Assembly (NCBI GenBank): GCA_038182865.1
Contig: CP116226.1
Coordinates: 3,100,001-3,164,000, forward strand
Direction: 5' to 3'
Origin: Microbacterium enclense
Lineage (GTDB): Bacteria; Actinomycetota; Actinomycetes; Actinomycetales; Microbacteriaceae
DNA length: 64,000 bases
How positions within the stretch are numbered: the first letter of the stretch is position 1; the number at the start of each line of letters is the position of its first letter. A model generated the notes under the pieces. That model did no database searches. It worked only from the letters and a program-made list of their open reading frames with translations, and had not been told where the DNA came from. Below are positions 17,156 to 25,584 of this stretch, piece after piece. The position numbers were made by a program, and so were the translations under genes.

Positions 17156-17466
17156 CCCTGTGGGCAGCTGTTCTCGTGGCATCCGTTCTCTGTCTCGCGC
17201 TGAAGGCGGTGGGCTACCTCGTGCCCGCACGCTGGCTCGAAGCGCCACGACCGGCGCGCATCGCCGATCTGCTGACGGTCGCGCTGCTCTCCGCTCTCGT
17301 GGTGGTCCAGACGCTGGCCGTGGGGTCGGCGATCGTGATCGACGCCCGGGTGCCCGCGGCCGCGGTGGCGGCTCTGCTGCTCTGGGCCCGCGCCCCGTTC
17401 CTCGTCGTCGTGGCGGGGGCCGCTGTCACCGCGGCCGTGCTCCGCTCCTTCGGCTGGGCCACATGA
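17152..17466 (+). CDS. azlD: AzlD-family small subunit of the amino acid exporter
   Basis: A 104 aa membrane protein with four hydrophobic segments, the usual size of AzlD. It keeps the short polar loop YLVPARWLEAPRPARIADLL after the first segment. It overlaps azlC by four bases. It has no activity alone in the known cases and forms the transporter with AzlC. Confidence 0.88.
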   Translation: MTLWAAVLVASVLCLALKAVGYLVPARWLEAPRPARIADLLTVALLSALVVVQTLAVGSAIVIDARVPAAAVAALLLWARAPFLVVVAGAAVTAAVLRSFGWAT

Positions 17467-17475
17467 ACGCGCACC

Positions 17476-17481
17476 TAGACT
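17476..17481 (+). promoter_or_regulatory. -10 element (TAGACT), leaderless start of the 17488 gene
   Basis: TAGACT, then six bases, then GTG 17488. Confidence 0.6.
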
Positions 17482-17487
17482 GACGCG

Positions 17488-17883
17488 GTGAGTTCGGTGA
17501 TTCTGCGCGTGGTCGGGTGGCTCGTCGCGTTCCTCGTGGGCGCTTTCTACGGGACGGCCGCGACCGTCGGGCACGCGTTCCGTATCGGCCCCGTGCCCGT
17601 GGGACTCATCCTCGCCACGCTCGGTTGTGCGGCGCTGCTCATCGCGCTGCGCACGCTGACGCAGGATCGGGTCAACTCGATCGCCGGTGGACTCGGGATC
17701 ATCGGGGCGACCTTCCTGTTCTCGCAGCCCGGTGTCGGCGGATCGGCGATCGTCGCCGCAGCGACCCCCGATACCGCCTGGATCGCCCTGGCGTGGACGC
17801 TCGTCGGTCCGATCCTCATGGCTCTCGTGGCCTTCTGGCCCGACGTCTCCCGCATGCGCACCGAGGCCCCGGCCGGAGGATAG
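17488..17883 (+). CDS. Small four-helix membrane protein, DUF6113-like
   Basis: A 131 aa protein with four hydrophobic segments (about residues 5-27, 37-54, 65-82 and 94-115) and a polar C-terminal tail. It has no catalytic motif. Similar small membrane proteins stand next to the ferredoxin and dapC genes in other actinobacteria, and I recall the family label DUF6113, with moderate certainty. It is leaderless: TAGACT lies six bases before GTG. The function is unknown. Confidence 0.7.
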   Translation: MSSVILRVVGWLVAFLVGAFYGTAATVGHAFRIGPVPVGLILATLGCAALLIALRTLTQDRVNSIAGGLGIIGATFLFSQPGVGGSAIVAAATPDTAWIALAWTLVGPILMALVAFWPDVSRMRTEAPAGG

Positions 17884-17922
17884 GGCCTGCGCGAGCCGGA
17901 GAAGCCCGGTCGCCGACGCGAT

Positions 17923-17928
17923 TAGACT
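17923..17928 (+). promoter_or_regulatory. -10 element (TAGACT), leaderless start of fdxA
   Basis: TAGACT, then six bases, then GTG 17935. Confidence 0.6.
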
Positions 17929-17934
17929 GGGCGG

Positions 17935-18255
17935 GTGACTTACGTGATCGCCCTTCCGTGTGTCGATGTCAAAGACCGCGCCTGCATCGACGAGTGTCCG
18001 GTCGACTGCATCTACGAGGGTGAGCGCTCGCTCTACATCCACCCCGATGAATGCGTCGACTGCGGTGCGTGCGAGCCGGTGTGCCCCGTCGAGGCGATCT
18101 ACTACGAAGACGACCTGCCCGAAGAATGGTCGGACTACTACAAGGCGAACGTCGAGTTCTTCGACGACATCGGGTCGCCGGGCGGCGCCGCCAAGGTCGG
18201 CGTGATCGCCAAGGACCACCCCGTCATCACCGCGCTTCCCCCGCAGGCTCACTGA
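17935..18255 (+). CDS. fdxA: 7Fe ferredoxin FdxA
   Basis: Electron carrier of 106 aa. The cysteine pattern C9, C17, C21, C25, C40, C43, C46 and C50 matches the seven-iron ferredoxins, with one [3Fe-4S] cluster (C9, C17, C50) and one [4Fe-4S] cluster (C21, C40, C43, C46). The tail with the YYEDDLPEEW acidic stretch is typical of actinobacterial FdxA. It starts at GTG with a leaderless promoter and is followed after three bases by dapC, as in many actinobacteria. Confidence 0.96.
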   Translation: MTYVIALPCVDVKDRACIDECPVDCIYEGERSLYIHPDECVDCGACEPVCPVEAIYYEDDLPEEWSDYYKANVEFFDDIGSPGGAAKVGVIAKDHPVITALPPQAH

Positions 18256-18258
18256 GCC

Positions 18259-19362
18259 GTGGGCGTCGCCGACCTCGCGGACTACCCCTGGGACGCCGTC
18301 GCCCCCTACGCGGAGCGTGCGCGACGACACCCGGCCGGCATCGTCGACCTGTCGATCGGGTCGCCCGTCGACCCGACCCCCGCGGTCGTCGCCGACGCTC
18401 TCGCCGACGCGACGGACGCGCACGCCTATCCGCAGACTGCCGGGACGCCGGCACTGCGTGAGGCGATCGCCGACTGGTACGCCCGACGCCGCGGCGTGCC
18501 GGGACTGACGGCCGCGAACGTGCTGCCGACGGTCGGGTCCAAAGAACTCGTCGCGTTGCTGCCGCTGCTGCTGGGTCTCGGCCCGGGAGACGCCGTGGTT
18601 CATCCGCGCGCGGCGTACCCGACCTACGAGGTCGGGGCGCGTCTCGTCGGCGCCGAGCCCGTGGCATCCGACGATCCGGCCGACTGGCCCGCGAACACCA
18701 AGCTCGTGTGGGTGAACTCGCCGGGCAATCCCGATGGGCGGGTGTTGTCGGTCGCTGAGATGACGGATGCCGTCGCGCGGGCGCGCGAGCTGGGAGCCGT
18801 CCTGGCCTCCGACGAGTGCTACGCCGAGCTGGGGTGGGACGCCCCGTGGGACGTGGAGCGGGTGCCGAGCGTGCTCGACCCTGCTGTCGTCGGGGACGAT
18901 CTGTCGAGAGTGCTGTCGGTGTACTCGCTGAGCAAGCAGTCGAATCTCGCCGGGTATCGGGCCGCGTTCCTGGCCGGTGACGGGCGACTCGTCGCCCGGC
19001 TCCTGACGGGGCGCAAGCACCTCGGCCTCATGCCGCCCGCGCCCGTCCAACGCGCGATGACCGTTGCTCTCGGCGACGACGCTCACGTGGTCGCGCAGCG
19101 GGAGCGTTACGCGCGCCGCCGCGCGCTGCTGAAGCCCGCGATCGAGGCGGCCGGGTTCACGGTCGACCGGAGCGAGGCAGGGCTGTACCTCTGGGCGACC
19201 GAGGGGCGTGACGCGTGGGAGAGCGTGGGACGGCTCGCCGATCTCGGCATCCTCGTCGGCCCGGGACACTTCTACGGCACGCATTTCCCGAACCACGTCC
19301 GGTTCTCTCTCACCGCGACCGACGAGCGGATCGCGGCGGCAGCCGAGCGGCTGACCCCATGA
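18259..19362 (+). CDS. dapC: Succinyldiaminopimelate transaminase DapC
   Basis: PLP-dependent aminotransferase of 367 aa, class I/II fold, that makes N-succinyl-LL-2,6-diaminopimelate from the keto acid. The PLP lysine is in VYSLSKQSNLAGYRAAF. Other fold residues are in LSIGSPVDPTP, VWVNSPGNPDG and LASDECYAELGW. Starting with GTG three bases after fdxA, it repeats the common actinobacterial fdxA-dapC pair. dapD and dapE in this window give it pathway partners. Confidence 0.93.
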   Translation: MGVADLADYPWDAVAPYAERARRHPAGIVDLSIGSPVDPTPAVVADALADATDAHAYPQTAGTPALREAIADWYARRRGVPGLTAANVLPTVGSKELVALLPLLLGLGPGDAVVHPRAAYPTYEVGARLVGAEPVASDDPADWPANTKLVWVNSPGNPDGRVLSVAEMTDAVARARELGAVLASDECYAELGWDAPWDVERVPSVLDPAVVGDDLSRVLSVYSLSKQSNLAGYRAAFLAGDGRLVARLLTGRKHLGLMPPAPVQRAMTVALGDDAHVVAQRERYARRRALLKPAIEAAGFTVDRSEAGLYLWATEGRDAWESVGRLADLGILVGPGHFYGTHFPNHVRFSLTATDERIAAAAERLTP

Positions 19363-19363
19363 C

Positions 19364-21103
19364 TCAGTCCGGGCGGCTCCACGCCTCCCACAGGCGCGCG
19401 TAGGCTCCCCCCGCCGAGCGCAGGTCGTCGTGCGTGCCTTCTTCGTGCACGCGTCCGGCGTCGAGCAGCACGACCCGGTCTGCCGCGGCGGCCTGGCTGA
19501 GACGGTGGGCGACGACGAGGGCCGTTCGTCCCTCCACCGCGGCGAGAGCGGCATCCTCGAGTCGTCCCGCCTCGGTAGAACCGGCCTCCGCCGTGGCCTC
19601 GTCCAGGACGACGAACGCGGGGTCGGCCAGCACGACGCGGGCGAGGGCGAGATGCTGCGCGTCAGAGGCCGACAGCGGCGTCCCCGAGGCGCCGACGGGC
19701 TCGTCCAGTCCGCCGGGCAGGCGCGACACGACCGATTCGGCACCCACGCGGCGCAGGGCGGCGAGCAGGTCGGCGTCGTGCGCGGCGGGCGCGGCGAGGG
19801 TGAGGTTCTCACGCAGGTCGGTGTCGAACACGTGTACGTCCTGCGTGACCAGGGCGACCGAGGCGGGGCGTCGTACCTCGCCCGTCTCGGGGTCGTGCAC
19901 GCCCGCGGCGATCGCGGCCAGGGTGGACTTGCCCGCGCCCGAAGCGCCGACCACCGCGACGGTCTCTCCCTCGGCGACACGCATCGACACGGCGTGCAAC
20001 ACGGGTCGGCCGGGGTCGTAGGCGTGGGTGATCTCACGCAGCTCGACCTCGCCGCCGGGGGGCGTGTCCGTCGCCGATGGAAGGGCAGGCCGCGCTCGAT
20101 CGTGACGGTGAGCCCCGGGCTCCGCCGCGCGGACGACGCCGACGATCCGCGCGAGTGAGGCCAGGGCGGATTGCAGGTCGTCGACGACGAAGAGCAGTTC
20201 GTTGATAGGGCCGAACAGGCGCAGGAAGAGCAGCATCGCCGCGGTCGTCCCGCCCACCGTTCCGTTCCCGTTCGACACGAGGACGAAACCCACGACGAGC
20301 AGCCCCGCCATTCCGAGGTACTCCGCCGCATTCAGCCGGGCGAAGAAGAGGTTCTGGATGCCGCGAGCCTGCATGCTCCACCGGACGACGGTCCACGACG
20401 CGGTCGAGATACGGTTCAGGTGCGTCGACGCGGTGCCGTACGCGCGCACCGTCTCGAGCCCACGCAACGCGTCGAGGAGGTGCTGTGCGCGGTCGGCCAT
20501 CGCGGCACGCTCGGCCGCGTAGACACCGGGTGCCGTGCGCAGGTACCGACGCACGGCGACCGCGTGCAAGGGGGTGATCGCCACGAGAGCGAGGGCGTAC
20601 CAGGGGTCGATCACGGCCATGCCGACCAGGCTCACGGCGATCGTGAAGGCAGCGCCCGCCAGCGCGGGGACCACGCGCGGGATGGCGTCCGACACCTCGG
20701 CGACGTCGTCGCCGGCGCGCGCGATCAGGTCTCCCGTCCCTGCGCGCTCGACCCGCGTCGGCGGAAGGTGAAGAGCGGTCTCGACCATGCGTTCGCGGAG
20801 GTCGGCGAGCGCGCTCTCGAACAGCCGCGACGCGGCGACCATCCCGATCGCGGAGAGGACGGCCCCGATCAGGACCGCACCGGCCATGGCGGCCGCGAGC
20901 AGTGCCGCGAGGGCGGGGGTGTCGTCGCCCGCGCCGATCGCATCCACGACCCCGCCGAGCGCGAGCGGTCCGACGAGTCCTGCCACGGCCGCCCCCAGGA
21001 CGACGACGATCAGCGCGGGCAGGCGCCACCACCCGCTCGGGAGGGACCGCCACAGTTCTCGGGCGACGTCGCGAACCGACGCGAGAGGGAGCGGAGCGTT
21101 CAT
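19364..21103 (-). CDS. ABC half-transporter with intact Walker A/B but degenerate signature
   Basis: Membrane-ATPase half-transporter of 579 aa, type IV (exporter) fold. Residues about 30-320 hold the membrane domain. The ATPase has Walker A GASGAGKST (386-394), Q-loop Gln 421, Walker B FVVLDE (497-502) and H-loop His 533. Its signature is LSASD (477-481) in place of LSGGQ, and the D-loop is AEAG. The start overlaps the previous half-transporter gene (ATGA), which has LSGGQ but no Walker A, so the two fit together as a heterodimer with one working site. It is last in the siderophore operon. It may import siderophore, as YbtPQ and IrtAB do, or export it. Confidence 0.9.
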   Translation of the reverse strand: MNAPLPLASVRDVARELWRSLPSGWWRLPALIVVVLGAAVAGLVGPLALGGVVDAIGAGDDTPALAALLAAAMAGAVLIGAVLSAIGMVAASRLFESALADLRERMVETALHLPPTRVERAGTGDLIARAGDDVAEVSDAIPRVVPALAGAAFTIAVSLVGMAVIDPWYALALVAITPLHAVAVRRYLRTAPGVYAAERAAMADRAQHLLDALRGLETVRAYGTASTHLNRISTASWTVVRWSMQARGIQNLFFARLNAAEYLGMAGLLVVGFVLVSNGNGTVGGTTAAMLLFLRLFGPINELLFVVDDLQSALASLARIVGVVRAAEPGAHRHDRARPALPSATDTPPGGEVELREITHAYDPGRPVLHAVSMRVAEGETVAVVGASGAGKSTLAAIAAGVHDPETGEVRRPASVALVTQDVHVFDTDLRENLTLAAPAAHDADLLAALRRVGAESVVSRLPGGLDEPVGASGTPLSASDAQHLALARVVLADPAFVVLDEATAEAGSTEAGRLEDAALAAVEGRTALVVAHRLSQAAAADRVVLLDAGRVHEEGTHDDLRSAGGAYARLWEAWSRPD

Positions 21104-22683
21104 GCGCTCGCTCCGTCGCCGAGGCGAACGACGCGGTCGGCGATCGCGGCGAACGCCGGCGCCCGGGTGACGACGACCGTTCGGCGGTGACGGCGGGCCG
21201 CGCGAACCCGCTCGGCTATTCGCGCTTCGGTCACGGCATCGACCGCGGTGGTCGGCTCGTGCAGCACGAGAAGTTCGGGGTCGCGCGCGAGGGCGCGCGC
21301 CAGGGCGACGCGCTGACGCTGACCGCCCGAGAGGGCCGTCCCGTTCTCTCCGACACGACTGTCGAGTCCGTCGGGAAGGATGTGGGCCAGGTCGTCGCAC
21401 GCGGCGGCCCGGAGGGCCGCCGTCACGGTCGCGGGGTCGGGCGGCGCGGCATCCGGAGCCGAGGAGACGACGTTGTCCGTGACCGTCCCGGTGAACAGAT
21501 GAGCGGCATGCGGTGCGTGGAGTGCCTCCGGATGCCGAGCACGCAGGGCCGCGACCATGTCCGCGGCGCTGTCGCCGTCGCACGCCACGACGAGGAACTC
21601 CTCCGCTCGGATGTCCGGCACGGGTACCGGTCGAGGCGTGTCCTCAGCGACGTCCGCGACGGGTTCGGCGTCTCGCAGAACGTCCAGCACGCGGGCCGCG
21701 GACGCTGTCGCCGACGCCCACCACGCACCCGTGTACAGCGACAGCGACCGGAGGGGGTCGAGGAGGAACTGCGCGAGTCCCACCACCGCGATGAACGCCC
21801 CGAGGCCGAGGGCGCCCGACAGGGTGAGGATCGCCGCGGTGACCGCCACTGCAGTGAGGAACAGCCCCGTCACGATGCTCATCGCTCCGCCGAACACGCC
21901 CTCCGCACGCCGGGCGCGCAGCGTGTCGTCGAGGGCCGCACGGCTGGCGCGGCGGTAGCGGCGGCTCGCTTCGGCCTCGGCCCCGATCCCGCGGATGATG
22001 CGGTACCCGCTCAGGAGGTCGGCGGCGCGTCCGGCGGCGATCGCGGCGGCCTCCTGCTCCTCACCGCTGCGGTCCCGCAACCTGCGGCCTGCGCGCTCCG
22101 TGAGCCAGAGCAACAGCGGTGCGCCGAGGAGTACCGCGAGTCCGAGAGGCCAGGAGAGCGTCACCAGCACGGCACCGCCGAAGAGCACGGCGGCGAGCTG
22201 CCCGAGCGGGTAGACGCCGATCTCGACGGCCTCCGAGAGCCGATTGGCATCCGAGGTCGCGATCGAGAGGGCCACCCCCGGCTGTTCGGAGGGGCGTCCG
22301 GGACGAGGAGAGCGACGAAGCACGTGTGCCGCCACGGTCGTGCGGAGCCGGTGCTGGACCGCCAGCATGCCGAGCTCGGCCAGCCGCGAACCGAAGCGCC
22401 ACGAGAACGACAGCAGCAGGAAGTCCGCGGCGAGCACGCCGAGCCACAGAATGAGCTGCGCGGGATCTGCGGCGGTGATCGCCCGTTCGATCGCCACGCC
22501 CATGATGATCGGGACGAGAGCCTCGCCGACCTGGTGGGTGATCGAGAGGAGCGCAGCGGGAGCCGTGTACCGCGGAGCCGCTCCCATCACGCGGAAAGCG
22601 AGAGAGCGCGGTGTCGTCCGCGCGGTCACCGGCAGGGGACGGGTCTCGAGGGGCTGCGGCGGGGCCTGGAGCAGCATCCTCAT
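21100..22683 (-). CDS. ABC half-transporter lacking Walker A
   Basis: Half-transporter of 527 aa with a membrane domain at about residues 40-325. Its ATPase domain keeps the signature LSGGQRQR (451-458) but lacks a Walker A: the region around 366-376 reads ACDGDSAADMV with no GxxGxGKS. Walker B is LLVLHEP (471-477) with His for the Asp, and the H-loop reads VVVTRAP with no His. It cannot hydrolyse ATP alone but can offer its signature to the partner at 19364. It overlaps the siderophore ATPase gene by four bases and the partner gene by four bases. Confidence 0.9.
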   Translation of the reverse strand: MRMLLQAPPQPLETRPLPVTARTTPRSLAFRVMGAAPRYTAPAALLSITHQVGEALVPIIMGVAIERAITAADPAQLILWLGVLAADFLLLSFSWRFGSRLAELGMLAVQHRLRTTVAAHVLRRSPRPGRPSEQPGVALSIATSDANRLSEAVEIGVYPLGQLAAVLFGGAVLVTLSWPLGLAVLLGAPLLLWLTERAGRRLRDRSGEEQEAAAIAAGRAADLLSGYRIIRGIGAEAEASRRYRRASRAALDDTLRARRAEGVFGGAMSIVTGLFLTAVAVTAAILTLSGALGLGAFIAVVGLAQFLLDPLRSLSLYTGAWWASATASAARVLDVLRDAEPVADVAEDTPRPVPVPDIRAEEFLVVACDGDSAADMVAALRARHPEALHAPHAAHLFTGTVTDNVVSSAPDAAPPDPATVTAALRAAACDDLAHILPDGLDSRVGENGTALSGGQRQRVALARALARDPELLVLHEPTTAVDAVTEARIAERVRAARRHRRTVVVTRAPAFAAIADRVVRLGDGASA

Positions 22684-23483
22684 CGCCGGGAGGTCCGATC
22701 GCGCCCGAGAGCCGACACCGCCGGAGTGCCCGAGACGGGGTCGGGCGTCACGACGCAGGCGAGGCCGAACACATCCTCGACCATGTCGGCGGTGACGATG
22801 TCGGCGGGCGCCCCCTCGGCGACGATGCGCCCGTCTTTCACGGCGATGAGGTGGCTTCCGTATCGCGCCGCCTGGTTCAGGTCGTGCAGGACGGCGACGA
22901 GGGTCCGTCCCTGGGCGTTGAGGTCGGTGAGCAGCTCCATCAGCTCGATCTGGTGCGCGATGTCGAGGAACGTCGTCGGCTCGTCCAGCAGGAGAATGGG
23001 CGTCTCCTGCGCGAGCGACATCGCGATCCAGACGCGCTGACGCTGACCGCCGGAGAGTTCGGAGACGAGGCGTCCCGCCAGATCGGTGGTGCCGGTGGCA
23101 TCCATCGCCTCCGTCACCGCTGCTTCGTCATCGACCGACCATTGCCGGAGGAACCCCTGATGGGGATACCGGCCACGGGCGATGAGGTCGATCACCGTGA
23201 TGCCGTCGGGAGCGAGCGAGGTCTGCGGCAGAAGCCCCACCGCGCGGGCGAGTTCCTTCGGCTGGTACTCGCTCAGGGGGCGATCGTCGAGGCGCACCTC
23301 GCCGGATGTCGGGGTCAGCAGCCGCGCGAGGGCGCGCAGCAGCGTGGACTTGCCACTGGCGTTGGCGCCGACGATGACGGTGAACGACCCATCCGGGATG
23401 GCGACCGAGAGGTTGTCCGAGATGATCCGACGGTCGTACCCGATCGTCAGGCCGCGAGCGTCGAGGCGGGCGGGAACGGTCAT
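22680..23483 (-). CDS. Iron-siderophore ABC importer ATPase, FepC type
   Basis: Cytoplasmic ATPase of 267 aa. Walker A is GANASGKST, the Q-loop region LLPQTSLAPDGITV, the signature LSGGQRQRVWIA and Walker B LLLDEPTTFLD, with LVAVLHDLNQA as H-loop. All are typical of FepC/FhuC. It energises the two permeases encoded just upstream and overlaps each neighbour by four bases. ATG 23483 is chosen at the overlap; the long open frame before it is a shadow of the permease gene. Confidence 0.96.
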   Translation of the reverse strand: MTVPARLDARGLTIGYDRRIISDNLSVAIPDGSFTVIVGANASGKSTLLRALARLLTPTSGEVRLDDRPLSEYQPKELARAVGLLPQTSLAPDGITVIDLIARGRYPHQGFLRQWSVDDEAAVTEAMDATGTTDLAGRLVSELSGGQRQRVWIAMSLAQETPILLLDEPTTFLDIAHQIELMELLTDLNAQGRTLVAVLHDLNQAARYGSHLIAVKDGRIVAEGAPADIVTADMVEDVFGLACVVTPDPVSGTPAVSALGRDRTSRR

Positions 23484-24529
23484 GCGCGTCTCCGGGTTTC
23501 GTGGATGAGGAGCCAGACGAGGTAGAGGCCTCCGACGACGACTGTCACGAGGCCCACCGGCAATGGGGTGGGCACGACGTGCTGTGCCACGACGTCGGAT
23601 GCCAGCAGCACCACCGCTCCCACCAGCGCCGACGGCACGAGGGCGATGCCGGCGGTGCGGGCGAGACGCCGAGCGATCTGCGGCGCGGCGAGCGCGACGA
23701 ACGCGATCGGTCCCGCCGCGGCGGTGACCACGGCGGTGAGGGCAACCGCGCAGACGACGAGGCCGAGGCGCGCGCCCTCGACACGGACGCCGAGGGCGCG
23801 CGCCGCGTCGTCGCCCAGCTCGAGACGGGACAGTGAGCCGGAGAAGAGCGCGAGCGCGGCGAGAGCGACGACGACCACCGCCGCAGCGGGAACGAACTGC
23901 GCCCACCCCACGGGCGACAACGAACCCGCGCCCCACACCGCGGCGACCATCGCGACCTCCACCTTGGCCCGAAGCAGCAGATAGGTGCTGAGTGCCTGCA
24001 GCATGGCGGAGACGCCGATGCCGACCACGATCAGGCGGAAGCCCTGGATGCCACGCCGGTAGGCGAGCGCGTACACGAGGGCAGCGGCGGCGAGGCCGCC
24101 GACGATGGCCCCGGCGGACACCGGGACGCTGCCCGCCGACGCGCCGAGCAGAAGAATGGCGCCGAGTCCGCCGGCATAGGAGCCCGCGGACAGTCCGATG
24201 ACGTCGGGGCTGGCGAGCGGGTTGCGGGTCAGCGATTGGAACACCGCACCGGACACACCCAGCGCGGCGCCGAAGAGGAGGGCGGCGAGCACGCGGGGGA
24301 GACGCCACTCGCGGACGACGGTCGCGGTGAAGCCGTCGTCGACGCCGAGGAGGGCACCCGCGACCTGCGCGGGGCCGAGGGGCAGGTCGCCGAGGCAGAG
24401 GGCGAGGACGGCCAGTGCGACGGCGATGAGAGCCACGATGCCGCCCGTGACGACGGTGCGGATGCGGAACCGGAGAGACGCGCGTCCACGACGTACGACG
24501 GCGGTACGCGGGCCCGCGACGAGGGTCAC
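23480..24529 (-). CDS. Iron-siderophore ABC importer permease, FepG type
   Basis: Integral membrane permease of 349 aa in the FecCD family. QSLTRNPLASPDVIGLSAGS and GPIAFVALAAPQIARRLARTAG are the conserved cytoplasmic loops of the class, and about ten hydrophobic segments are seen. It starts with GTG overlapping the stop of the first permease gene (GTGA) and ends overlapping the FepC-type gene. Confidence 0.95.
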   Translation of the reverse strand: MTLVAGPRTAVVRRGRASLRFRIRTVVTGGIVALIAVALAVLALCLGDLPLGPAQVAGALLGVDDGFTATVVREWRLPRVLAALLFGAALGVSGAVFQSLTRNPLASPDVIGLSAGSYAGGLGAILLLGASAGSVPVSAGAIVGGLAAAALVYALAYRRGIQGFRLIVVGIGVSAMLQALSTYLLLRAKVEVAMVAAVWGAGSLSPVGWAQFVPAAAVVVVALAALALFSGSLSRLELGDDAARALGVRVEGARLGLVVCAVALTAVVTAAAGPIAFVALAAPQIARRLARTAGIALVPSALVGAVVLLASDVVAQHVVPTPLPVGLVTVVVGGLYLVWLLIHETRRRA

Positions 24530-25578
24530 AGCGCGCTCGCTCTCGTCCGACGCACCAGAGCGATGAGAACCGGAGCCCCGACGAAGGCGGTCACAATTCC
24601 GACGGGTACCTCGCTCGGCCAGAGGACCACACGGCCGACGATGTCGGACAGCAGCAGCACGGTCGGGGCGATGAGCATCGTATAGGGAAGGATCCACCTC
24701 TGGTCGGGGCCGACGATCCACCGGGCCACGTGCGGGGCCATGAGTCCGACGAACCCGATCGGACCGGCGATCGCCGTGGCGGATCCCGCCAACACGGTGA
24801 TCGCGACGATCGAGAGCACGCGTGTGCGCACGAGGCGCGTGCCCAAAGAGCCGGCGAGCTCGTCGCCGAGTCCGAGGGAGTTCAGGGAACGAGCGCACGC
24901 GAGCGCGACGATCGTGCCGGCACCGATGAAGGGGACGACGGGGAGGATGACATCCCATCCGCGCTCGACGAACGATCCGGCGTTCCACCCGCGCAGACGT
25001 GCGAAGGTGACCGGGTCGAGCAGCATCAACGCGCTCGTGATGCCGAGGAGGACGGCGCCGACGGCGACCCCCGCGAGCGTCAGGCGTACCGGGTCGGGGC
25101 CGCCGCGACCGGAGCCGCCGATGGCGTAGACGGCGACGGTGACCAGCAATGCACCGCCGAATGCCCAGGGCAGGAACTGCACGGCCGACACCGCGCCCAG
25201 CACGACGCCGATCGCGACGAACAGCGCGGCTCCCGCATCCACTCCCAGGATGCCGGGGTCGCCGAGGGGGTTGCGCGTGAACGCCTGAATGAGCGCGCCG
25301 GCGAGTCCGAGGGCGGCACCGGCGACGATCGCCGCGACGGTACGGGGAACGCGCAGATCGAGCACGATCTGGTCGGTCACCGTCCCACCCGGCGCGGTGA
25401 GGGCGTGCCAGAGGTCCGCGGGAGAGAGCGCGTTCGAGCCGATGGCGATGCTGAGGGCCGCCGCGACCACCAACGCGCCCAGGGCGAGGAAGAGGCCGAC
25501 GGCCCGGCGGCGACGCGGAACGGCAGGGCGGTCGCGCCGTGCCACGGAGCGCGGCGCGACCGCGAGAGGGGTCGTCAC
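24526..25578 (-). CDS. Iron-siderophore ABC importer permease, FepD type
   Basis: FecCD-family permease of 350 aa. QAFTRNPLGDPGILGVDAGA and GPIGFVGLMAPHVARWIVGPDQR are the diagnostic loops. It starts with GTG seven bases after the binding-protein gene. A polar, Arg-rich N-terminus of about 30 residues precedes the first membrane segment. It pairs with the FepG-type permease. Confidence 0.95.
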   Translation of the reverse strand: MTTPLAVAPRSVARRDRPAVPRRRRAVGLFLALGALVVAAALSIAIGSNALSPADLWHALTAPGGTVTDQIVLDLRVPRTVAAIVAGAALGLAGALIQAFTRNPLGDPGILGVDAGAALFVAIGVVLGAVSAVQFLPWAFGGALLVTVAVYAIGGSGRGGPDPVRLTLAGVAVGAVLLGITSALMLLDPVTFARLRGWNAGSFVERGWDVILPVVPFIGAGTIVALACARSLNSLGLGDELAGSLGTRLVRTRVLSIVAITVLAGSATAIAGPIGFVGLMAPHVARWIVGPDQRWILPYTMLIAPTVLLLSDIVGRVVLWPSEVPVGIVTAFVGAPVLIALVRRTRASAL

Positions 25579-25584
25579 CGCCGG

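Noticed and set aside
16912..20331. 1139-codon minus-strand frame through azlCD, fdxA and dapC
   Set aside because: It crosses four certain genes on the opposite strand and has no motif of its own.
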